64,000 nt of DNA. Source: Chamaecrista fasciculata. Lineage: Eukaryota > Streptophyta > Magnoliopsida > Fabales > Fabaceae. The notes beneath the pieces are model-generated. The model saw only the letters and a program-made list of their open reading frames with translations. It made no database searches and was not told the origin of the DNA. The stretch covers positions 134,150-198,149 of the forward strand of contig QANZ01031063.1 in assembly GCA_003254925.1 (NCBI GenBank), in the 5' to 3' direction. Each line of letters starts with the position of its first letter. Within the stretch, counting starts at the first letter, position 1. The translations under genes and the position numbers were made by a program. This document shows positions 42,681 through 52,088 of this stretch, piece by piece.

Positions 42681-43913
42681 GCAAAGATGATGAAGGTGAA
42701 GAAGATGAAGATGAAGATGAAGATGAAGATGAAGATGAAATTAGGATTTAGGGACCAAAATGTTTTTTTTAATTCTGATTTAATAAATTTGAGTACCCAA
42801 GGACCAAATTGCAAGAGAGTGATTTTTTTAGGGGTTTAGGATTTAGGGTTTAGGGGTTAGGGTTTTAGGATTTAGGATTTTAGAGTTTAGGGTTTTAGGA
42901 TTTTAGGGTTTGGGGTTTATGATTTTAGGGTTTAGGGTTTTAGGGTTTTTAATATTTTTAAGGACTAAATTCAAATTTTTGGAAGAGTTTCGGGACACTT
43001 TACAATTTTATTTTGAGGATTTGGGACTAAAATGAATGAAGTTGATGAAAATAGGGGCAATTGAGAATAATGGGATAAGAATGGGTGAGAGACCTAATTA
43101 CTCAAATTAGATTTTTTTTAGGGTTTAGGGTTTAAGATTTTAGGGTTTAGGGTTTAGGGTTTATAGTTTTTGGGTTTAGAGTTTGGGGTTTATGGTTTAG
43201 GTTTTAGGGTTTTTAATACATTTAAGGACTAAACTGAAATGTTTGGAAGAATTTTGGGACACTTTACAATTTTACTTTTAGGATTTGGGACTAAAATGAA
43301 TGAAGATGATGAAAAGGAGGGGGAATTGAAAATAATGGAATAAAAATTGAACTGAAGGACCAATTTGAAGAAGACACGAATTTCTTTTTTTTTCTTAAGT
43401 AATAATGATTATGTGGCAAAATCTTACACAATTGGTATTTTTTTTTTCAGTTTTACGACTGCTGACCAGTTAATGTGCCACGTCACGTTTTTTGAAACGT
43501 CCACTTGACAGAAGGACCAATTTGAGTAACGATCGTAAAGTTTGGGGACGTATTAGTCTATTTCGTTAATATGGGGACCAATATGCTAGCGTCTACATAA
43601 TCCAGGGACCCGAATGGTAGTTTGCTCAATATTTATTTATACCATTACATTTATTTATATAGAAAATAAAATAAAATAATCAAATCAATTATTTTTTTTT
43701 TGAAAAAAAAAAAAAGAACATTGCATGTTAGGTATGTTTCTTGTCTTTATATAAATTAGAATTTTCATAATATTGTATTGGGTTGTGTTTGACGGATTGC
43801 GTGTAAAGTAAAGGAATCTTGAAGCTCACATCCACATGTAGTGGAAAAATGAATGCAGCTAAATAATGAATAGATTGACGACAAATTCCCTTTCGTCATC
43901 ATCTACGCACTAG

Positions 43914-45171
43914 TTGGAATTCGACTTTTTTCCCCAATGCACAAACTGCATTTTTATTATTCCTAGAAAGAATCAATCAAAAAAATTTTTCCTATAGATG
44001 GCCAGATGTGACAACTTTCTTTTTCTTTTTTTCTTTTTAAAATCCATCTGCTTTTTAGTTAGTCCATGCTCTGGACACGTGTCCAGAGCTTAATATATAT
44101 AATATATATATAATATATAATATAGGCAAATATATAAATTATATTAACATTTTTAATTATATAAAAATTATATCTAAAATATTATTATTTTCAGAAAATT
44201 GTAAAATTAAATTAAAATTAGTCAAAAGTACTAATTTCGTCCCTAAATTTTACACCTACTGTCAATTTCGTCCCCAATCTTTTTTTGACTCGGTGTAAAT
44301 TTAGGGACCAAATAATAAGTTTTATAAAATAATCAACAAAAAAGGGTAAAATTGGAGCTTTAATTAAAAAATGTCATTGCAAACCATGTCATATGAGATG
44401 ACATAGTTTTTGTGTTGTTATCAGATCACACACTTTTTGTTGTTATCCGATGACAATATGTTATCTTAGATGCAGTGTTGTCAAGATTGAGATCTTACTC
44501 AAGATCGGAAGAGGCATAAGATANNNNNNNNNNNNNNNNNNNNNNNNNNNNNNNNNNNNNNNNNNNNNNNNNNNNNNNNNNNNNNNNNNNNNNNNNNNNN
44601 NNNNNNNNNNNNNNNNNNNNNNNNNNNNNNNNNNNNNNNNNNNNNNNNNNNNNNNNNNNNNNNNNNNNNNNNNNNNNNNNNNNNNNNNNNNNNNNNNNNN
44701 NNNNNNNNNNNNNNNNNNNNNNNNNNNNNNNNNNNNNNNNNNNNNNNNNNNNNNNNNNNNNNNNNNNNNNNNNNNNNNNNNNNNNNNNNNNNNNNNNNNN
44801 NNNNNNNNNNNNNNNNNNNNNNNNNNNNNNNNNNNNNNNNNNNNNNNNNNNNNNNNNNNNNNNNNNNNNNNNNNNNNNNNNNNNNNNNNNNNNNNNNNNN
44901 NNNNNNNNNNNNNNNNNNNNNNNNNNNNNNNNNNNNNNNNNNNNNNNNNNNNNNNNNNNNNNNNNNNNNNNNNNNNNNNNNNNNNNNNNNNNNNNNNNNN
45001 TATTTATATATATATAATATAGGTTTTACAAAAAGCAGATGGATTTTTTTTAAAAAAAAAAAGAAAGAAAGTTGTCACATCTGGCCATCTATAGGAAAAA
45101 AATTTTTATTGATTCTTTCTAAAAATAATAAAAATGCAGTTTGTGCATTGGGGAAAAAAGTCTTGGAATTC
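43914..45171. mobile_element. Mutator-like element spanning the assembly gap
   Basis: The element spans 43923-45162. Ends are GACTTTTTTCCCCAATGCAC and the exact inverse, with arms of about 150 bp. A perfect 9-bp duplication TTGGAATTC flanks it. The centre is unresolved: 44524-45000 are N, bordered by AT-rich sequence. Known size including the gap is 1240 bp, but the N-run length may be arbitrary. Confidence 0.88.
44524..45000. other. Assembly gap (477 N)
   Basis: No sequence. It lies between inverted arms of the Mutator-like element, a structure that commonly defeats assembly. Confidence 0.99.
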
Positions 45172-45452
45172 CTACCATCTTGTTCATTTTGTATTTGGAA
45201 TATCCTTTCATGATTTGGATCTCATGACTAATAGTAATATGTATCACTTACCAAAATATTATAAATTTTTGGGTAAATTACACTTTGGTACCCTGTAGTT
45301 TGACCCTATTTCACTTTGGTACTCTGTGATTTGAAACTTGACACTTTGGCATCCTGAGGTTTTGAGCGTTAACACATTGGTATCCTCAATTATTTTTCTG
45401 TCAAATTTTAAGAGAATATTCCATCATATTCCACCTGCCTCTCACTTGCCAC

Positions 45453-45994
45453 ACTTAAACTCTATTTTTTTTTATTAAACCGTTAATATCACTAAAGGAA
45501 AACAGAGTTACAGAGAAACAGAGCTGAAACCAGAGCTGTTCATCCTACTTTTAACTACAAGAGTTCCTAGAATACACTGCATAAGCAACTTACACCTACC
45601 TAATTGAACTACAGCTCCTTTCAGCAACCTATTAACATCATAAACTACAGCTTGTAAGTCTAAAGGAGGGATATTACATAGAACCTTGACTACATAGGGA
45701 ATATTACAATATCAGAAGGAAACATTTACATTACTAAATATATCGACCAAAAGACACTGACGAAAGAAATGAAGATATTGAGCAGTGGTAGCTTTGTGAT
45801 TTCCTTCATCAATGAGTTGCAAACATACCCTGTGGGAGATGTATCTTCCACCAACAACACAAAAAAGCCAACTGCTTGAGTTAATTTTGATTCGTTGAAG
45901 GACAATCCAGTTCCAATCCAACACATAAACATTGATGTCAGGACTTTCCCCTTGGCGTTGCAAACATACCCTGTCAGGGACTTAAACTCTATTT
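45453..45994 (-). mobile_element. Poly-A retroposed sequence with 15-bp target duplication
   Basis: The insert 45468-45979 is bounded by ACTTAAACTCTATTT on both sides (45453-45467, 45980-45994). On the minus strand it ends in TTAATAAAAAAAAA. Long duplication plus poly-A shows insertion by LINE machinery. It holds an 83-codon frame (45712-45963) that I do not recognise, and GCAAACATACCCTGT occurs twice (45823, 45960). It could be a processed transcript or a SINE/LINE fragment. The right arm of element C lacks it, confirming that it came later. Confidence 0.75.
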
Positions 45995-46217
45995 ACTCTA
46001 ACGTTAAACCTAATGAAAGATCAAAAGCAGCCTTTAGCGAGTAATTAATGGAAGGAAGGAAGATGTGGTCGGGTAATATTTGAATTGACTTCATTCCTCA
46101 CAACAAGAAACCCTAACAAGGCAAGAAGAAGAAGATGATGCTTAAATCCGATCTCCATGCCTATGCAGCTTCTTCTTCCTCTGCTTTCTGCACCCATTTT
46201 CCCCATTCCTTCTCTCT

Positions 46218-46565
46218 CCGAAAAAAGTCCCATGGTGGGACCAAATCCTCGAACCCAAATAAAAATTCGTCGACCGATGGAATCAAACCTTCCTCTATGC
46301 TTGCTTCGTCGCCCTCTTCCTCGACCCTCTCTATTTTTATTTCCCCATAATCGGAACCCAAAGCTATTTGCAAATGGACATCGCTCTCGGCGTTTTTGTC
46401 ACTTTCTCTCGAACCCTAACCGATCTCTTCTTCATCTTCCACATCGTCCTCAAATTCCGCACTGCCTATTACCAATCTTGCTCGTTCCGCATCGGCGATC
46501 TCGTCACGAACCCTAATCTCATCGTCGTTCGATACCTCAAGAATGATTTGGTGGCAGAACCCTGC
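46218..46565 (+). pseudogene. Cyclic nucleotide-gated channel (CNGC) fragment carried by element C
   Basis: Plus-strand reading includes KFVDRWNQTFLYACFVALFL, DPLYFYFPI, MDIALGVFVTFSRTLTDLFF, IFHIVLKFRTAY and DLVTNPNLIVVRYLKNDLV. This corresponds to transmembrane segments S1-S3 of plant CNGC calcium channels and is reminiscent of the CNGC15 group. An in-frame TAA at 46260-46262 sits just before KFVDRW. The conserved APSSRVFGRGE stretch after FRTAY is replaced by unrelated residues. Pore and nucleotide-binding domains are absent. No intron interrupts this part. Confidence 0.8.
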
Positions 46566-47014
46566 GTTTGTTTTTCACGAACCCTAATCTCATAGAGTTT
46601 AAGTGTGGCAAGTGAGAGGCGGGTGGAATATGGTGGAATATTCTGTTAAAATTTGACAAAAAAATAATTGGGGGTACAAATGTGTTAACGGTCAAAACTT
46701 CACGGTACCAAAGTGTCAAGTTTCAAACCACAAGGGTACCAAAGTGAAATAGGGTCAAACTACAGAGTACCAAAGTGTAATTTACCCTAAATTTTTTAAT
46801 CATATTGATTCTTTTCCGTAGATGTTATGTTGATTCGCTGATCCTAAAGTAAAACTACACATTGACTATAACGTCAGAATTGTCTTCAATAAAATAATAA
46901 ACAAAGCAAAATGTAAGACCACTTGATACTAGTTGATAGTATCCGACACTATTACTTCGAGCTATTATTTTATTTGTTTTGCTCATAAAAAATTAAAAAT
47001 TATAGTTTCCAAGT

Positions 47015-47555
47015 GTTTTAGTCGTAGTGAAAAAACCGGATCGGTCATCAAATCGGTGGAAGGCTCGGGTCACTGGTTCAATGGTTCAACCGCTGGGTTA
47101 TTGGTTTAACCGGTTGAGCCGGTTTACTTAAAAAATACATTTTCAAAGATACATATTCATTAAATACACATTAATATATTGCAATAATTTAAATATAAAG
47201 TAAATATTAAACACTTTAGTACCTTTGGAGCTATTTTGCAATTTTAACCATAACAAGTTTTGTAAAAATTATATATTGACCCCAAAATTTTTTTAAAGTT
47301 TTCATTTTAGTCCATCTATAATATGTATCCAGGGACTAATTTGTAATTTTCTGAAATTTTTTTAGGGTCAATATGCAATTTTGCAAACTTTGGCGGGTCA
47401 AACCGGTTCGCAAGTTCACCAATCGGACCGCCGGTTGAACCGGTGACTCACCGGTTCAACTGCAATCCGGTATTTTCTTTTCCGGACCGGCCTGGGCTCC
47501 GGTTCACCAATCGGACCGCTCTGTCCGGTCCGGTTTTTTACACTATGGTTTTAGT
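47015..47555. mobile_element. hAT-type MITE, 525 bp, relative of 3606-4152
   Basis: The element spans 47023-47547. A perfect 8-bp duplication GTTTTAGT flanks it. Ends are CGTAGTGAAAAAACCGGATC and (reverse) CATAGTGTAAAAAACCGGAC. It is rich in CCGGTTGAACC motifs in both orientations. Confidence 0.85.
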
Positions 47556-47764
47556 ATCAACAATGTATTTTTATTTTTATATTAAAATAAAAATAAAAAG
47601 TTCCAAAATGATTCAGTGACACGATTTGAGAAATAATGTTTTGCGTATGACTATTTGCATTTGCACGATTGACAGATGATAATGGTACGACGGTCCCTAA
47701 GGCAGAGGAATATGGGATTACGTACGGGTACAATATACAATACAGGTACAATAGTATTTAGATG

Positions 47765-48010
47765 AGGGAAATTCTAAATAAATGGTCTCATACAAGGTTT
47801 GTCGAGAAATAAAGAGGGAGATTCTAAAAAAAAAATTGGAAGTTAAACAAATATATAGAAATAAACCTTATTTGTCAAATAATTAGAGAATTATTAGTTT
47901 AATTTTAGGCTGAAATTTTATGAAATACGGGTATGATATCATTTATTTGAATATAAAATTATAAGATATAACTTTATCTGATTTTTCTTCTAAAAGTATA
48001 CATTTTTAGT
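47765..48010 (+). repeat. Local direct repeat, copy 1
   Basis: It resembles 49650-49920: shared GAGATTCTAAAAAAA, TTGGAAGTT, ATCATTTATTTGAATATA and TTATCTGATTTTTCTT. AT-rich, non-coding. Confidence 0.6.
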
Positions 48011-48953
48011 TCATTAATCCAAAAAAATAAATTTAAAAGAAACACATAAATACTTTACAAAAATATATATATTAAATTTATATTTTATAATTTAAGAGTA
48101 TCCATGAGTATCTATGGAATATAAATTTATTTGATTTTTATTATAAAACTATGAATGTTTTGTTTATCAGCCTAAAAAAATTAGAAGAAAAATTGTAATA
48201 TTCTACAAAAATAAATATAAAATTTATATTTTATATTTTAACAGTACCCATTAGTGTCTATAGAATATGTGAACGGGTATGACTTCATTTTTTAAGTACC
48301 CATTCTTTATAGCTATAATTTAAAGAACTTCTTATTTAAAAATAAGCTCTATTTGTTTATTCTATATTAAAAAATTTTATTGTTAAAATATAAAAATTTC
48401 GATTGTAAAAAAAGTTAGTCCTTAACAATTATTTGGTCCTTAAATTTAATACAATTTTTTACTTTCTGATCCCTAAAAGAAACCAAATTGATCAATTTAG
48501 TTTGTAATCTATTTTAGAATCTATACTTTTTTATAGACTTTTAAGTAACTCTATTTATATTCAATTATAGTATAGTTTTTATTTATAGGCAAGGCAATAT
48601 TACTCAAAAATTCTATGATTTCATTCTTACTATCAAATGAATATTCATATTATAATTTTTATTTATAATGGATTAAAAGTTGAAATAACATAACTCTTTC
48701 ACTTTTTTCGTTATCATTTCCCTTTCTTTTGCTACTTATACTTTAACTTTGAATGAATTTCATTTTTCAACCAAAACAGCTCAACTGATCATTTTTCTAC
48801 TTGCTTTATTTATATTTTTATACAAAAAAATTAGAAAGAATCCAATCAAGAGTTTTCACTAATAATTTATGTTAATTAATTTTTGTTGGTTGAATTTCAG
48901 ATTTTTTAAAATAGAATATTAAAATTATGACAATGTCACGATTTTTTTCTACT
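48011..48953. other. AT-rich stretch, nothing recognised
   Basis: Very AT-rich, with many short open frames of no consequence. Confidence 0.35.
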
Positions 48954-49547
48954 TAGTTGGTTGGCAAAACACCATTTTGTGCCCCTAACGTTTGCGGTGA
49001 TTTTCAGTTATGCCTCTAACGTTTTATTTGTGTCAGTTGTGCCCCCAACGTTAAACGTTAGTTTCAATTATGCCCCCAATTTCAATCATCCACAAAAAAA
49101 AACACCATTTTCACACGATTTGAGCTCGGTTTTGATCAGATTTAATGAGTTTTAATTTTCGGACATCACAAACTTAATTCCTTGGATCAATTTCAAAGAT
49201 TAAGCTCAAAATAGCCCCAAATCCGAAGAAAATCGAACTCGGTGAACCAAAAAAAAAACCAAAACAAAATGCAGCAAAACGAAGCATTTTTCTCAAAATT
49301 TCCATGTCCAAAATGATCCTTAGGAGCCAAAAATGAGTACCCATAAACTCATTTATCAAAACAAACTAAAATGAACACGGATCGAAGCTCAAAAGTTCCG
49401 AAAAACGGTACACTAACGAGGGTAGGGGCATAATTGAAACTAACGTTTCACATTGGGGGCACAACTGACACAAATGAAACGTTAAGGGTATAACTGAAAA
49501 TCATCACAAACGTTAGGGGCATGAAAGGGTATTTTACCTAGTTGTTT
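48954..49547. mobile_element. Mutator-type element, 576 bp
   Basis: The element spans 48963-49538. Inverted ends are GGCAAAACACCATTTTGTGC and (reverse) GGTAAAATACCCTTTCATGC, with arms of about 120 bp carrying GTGCCCCTAACGTT. The 9-mers TAGTTGGTT and TAGTTGTTT flank it (8 of 9). The central 49100-49400 is less AT-rich and gene-like but unrecognised. Confidence 0.72.
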
Positions 49548-49649
49548 TTATTTATCGTAACTTGTGCTAAAATCTTATGTTACACTTATACGGGTATGGA
49601 TGTGAGTATGAGGGATGGTTAATTTTAAAAATTATAGAGTATGATAACA

Positions 49650-49920
49650 TTTAGAAGAGGGATGTTCTAGTAAAAGGTTTGTCAAGGAACAAAAAGAGAG
49701 ATTCTAAAAAAATTGGAAGTTCAACAAATAATTAGAAATAAATCTTATGTTGAAATCTTAGGCTGAAATCTTATGTTGCACTTGCACAGATACATGTTTG
49801 GATACGAGGTATAGTTGATTTTGAAAATTTTAAAGTACGGATATAATATCATTTATTTGAATATACAACTATAAATGTAAAATGTTATCTGATTTTTCTT
49901 ATAAAAGTGTGCATTTTTTT
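49650..49920 (+). repeat. Local direct repeat, copy 2
   Basis: Counterpart of 47765-48010. The two copies lie about 1.9 kb apart, with a Mutator-type element between them. Confidence 0.6.
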
Positions 49921-50689
49921 ATACTAAATAGTCATAAAAGTCAATTATTAGTAGTTGAATTAAATTTGTAACGAGTAACCTAAAAGTTAGTTGAAAAAAA
50001 TTAAAAATTTTCTTGCTATTTTAAATATCAATTAAGTAAATATGATAAATTAATTCTGGCTAAAAAATGATAAATCAATGGTCCTCCTTTATTGATTACC
50101 TTTGTTGACATTATTTCTCTTTTTTTTTTTTGGTTGGAGCATTATTTCTCTTTATTGACTACAATTAATAAATGGTAATAAATTTTTATTTCCTACTTAA
50201 ATGATATTTCATCTCTATTAATCATATATCATTCACCATTTTCAAAACTAAAGGTTAAATTTTAAATTTATAATATATCTCTAATTGGTTGCGATTAGTA
50301 AATGATAATTCACTCAATTTCATCTCTATTAATCATCATTCATCAATTTCAAAACTAAATTTTAGCTTCTAAATTTATAACATATCTCTGATTGACTGCA
50401 ATTAATAAATGGTAATTCATTCAACTTTCCTACTTAAATTGTAATTCGTCTCTATCAATCAACATTCATCATTTTCAAAACTAAATTTCAAATTTCAAAT
50501 TTATAATATATCTTTGATTTCTCATTTTCAAAATTAAAATTTAGACGGTTTAAAATAAATTTATATGTATCAATTACTATTATTATCCTTATGACATAAT
50601 TTTCCAATGTTATNACACACCCGACTTGCACTTTGATATCAAGTGCCCCGCTCCATCACTCTTAAAGTTACAATCCCATGCCTCACTTT
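49921..50689. other. AT-rich stretch with short repeated phrases
   Basis: Phrases such as TTTCATCTCTATTAATCAT and GATTGACTGCAATTAATAAATGG recur at about 50210, 50320 and 50400, a loose tandem array of roughly 110 bp units. One ambiguous base is at 50614. Confidence 0.4.
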
Positions 50690-51191
50690 ATATATATATA
50701 TATCAATTTCTACCCAGGTTTTGTATTCACAAAAATTTTATGAGCAAAAAGTTTATGAGAAGTTTAATAATTGATACTGATGATTTTATATATATACGGA
50801 AAAGTTAAAGTAAACAAATATATAAAACTTACAGTAGACAAAGCTTTACAGAGAGGAAGCACACTCATACATATCTAGACTCACAATTTTCAGATGCTCC
50901 CTGAATTCTAAAAACATACGCTTAAATAGACTTCTGGCGGATTTCAAAGTTTTCGAATCCACGGACTCCAAAACGATTACAAATCCAAAAGGCAAAAGCA
51001 TGATTACAACCTTGACTATGACATAAAGAAAAGATAAAAGTAAAGATTCTAAAGTAAAAGATAAGATAAAGACGAAACATCTTTTGAAAAGAAAAGATGC
51101 TTGTCTGCCATGATGCTGACTTCTGGTCCCTTCTCTTAGAATTACTCGAACTGGGACAAATTAGTCTGCTTCTGAGAATCGTGCCCAAATA
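50690..51191 (-). promoter_or_regulatory. Left inverted arm: intergenic/promoter region of the pararetroviral sequence
   Basis: On the minus strand the arm follows the end of the last open region and contains TCTATTTAAGCG (TATA-like, about 50919-50930), then GTGAGTCTAGATATGT. It is the inverted counterpart of 59026-59610. Upstream it has A/T-rich and CTTTT-rich stretches like caulimovirid large-transcript promoters. Confidence 0.6.
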
Positions 51192-52088
51192 ATTGTGAAT
51201 TTGATACTGATGGATCATTCTGTTCGTAGAAATTGGCGAAAAATAACTTATCGTCTTCTGGAGAAGGATCTGGATCACTATGATGAACTTCTGATTTATC
51301 TGTTTGTTGGGCCTTGTTCTGAGACGGAGAAAGGGAGGCCCATACTTGTTCTAATTCTTCTTCTATACTGACACTAGCTAATTGGGCCATGCGTTGAGAC
51401 TTCTTGAGAAGAAATTCGGACTGTTCGGTATGAGACTGATCTTTAAGCTGTTCGGAAGGCTTAACATAAAAGTTAGACTGATTTTTCTGAGACCAATTAT
51501 TAAGTCTAAGAGGCGAAAGAAGCTCTGGATCAAACTTATTCCACCATTTGATGAATAATGTTCTGGCTAATGATTTTGGAAACGGAGAAGGTAGTTCTGT
51601 GATAAAATCATAGTTCCAATGAAGGGTCCAGGTTATACCAAATTTAATGACAAACTGAAGGCGAGTGCCTTGAGGATAATTGGTTTTTTGTCTGAAAAAC
51701 TCAAAAGCTGAATTTGCAAAAGAAGGGAAAATGTCTGGGGTAAGACCAAAATAATAAAACCACACTACAAACCAGGTTGGGAATTTTTCTAAATCTTTAC
51801 TAAACCAAATAAACCAAGAGTGTTCTGTTCCTGGACGAAGATATAAGAAATAGTACCAGGCATCTCTGTAATCTTTGTAAGTATATACAGGAGGGACTGA
51901 CTGGATAGTAACGCTCTTAGGGGTAAGAACATGAGCTCCCCAATCGGCAACGGTTAAAACTCTAATGATTTTGAACTTAGAAAAAACAATCTGCTATTCT
52001 GTGGGATTATAAAGCTGTCTGGAATTATGATCTTTATGAACTAACTCTATGGACTGAGTGGCTACTAGAATAGATTCATACCATTTTC
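51142..52088 (-). pseudogene. Pararetroviral downstream open region, distal part
   Basis: From the LTR insertion at 52088 down to a stop at 51142. An early in-frame stop occurs near 51996, then a long frame includes HSWFIWFSKDLEKFPTWF and the 207-codon open part from 51765, with FYYFGLTPDIFPSF and IKWWNKFDPELLSP. The C-terminal part is Ser/Gln/Asp-rich. Function unknown to me; similar open regions accompany related elements in other plant genomes. It continues into 54292-54748 on the other side of the LTR. Confidence 0.55.

Larger units (their letters stand above)
41588..43637. mobile_element. Gene-carrying Mutator-like element (Pack-MULE type) B, 2030 bp
   Basis: The element spans 41598-43627. 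Ends are GAGTAAACTACCATTCGGGT and the matching inverse (ACCCGAATGGTAGTTTGCTC). Flanking 10-mers AACATTTATT and AATATTTATT match at 9. The inverted subterminal arms carry GTGACGTGG-type palindromes. Inside are (TCA)n, an ABCC transporter fragment, a GC-rich gene-like stretch (42350-42640) and inverted telomere-like modules (42830-42960, 43115-43215). It starts only 35 bp after element A ends. Confidence 0.85.
45262..46796. mobile_element. Gene-carrying Mutator-like element (Pack-MULE type) C, 1517 bp
   Basis: The element spans 45271-46787. Ends are GGGTAAATTACACTTTGGTA and its inverse, with arms of about 210 bp. A perfect 9-bp duplication TAAATTTTT flanks it. It contains a CNGC channel fragment (46218-46565) and, nested in its left part, a poly-A retroposed sequence (45468-45979). 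It belongs to a different end family from elements A and B. No transposase. Confidence 0.88.

Noticed and set aside
44450-45022. 190-codon open frame on the plus strand
   Set aside because: It is almost entirely unknown bases from the assembly gap.
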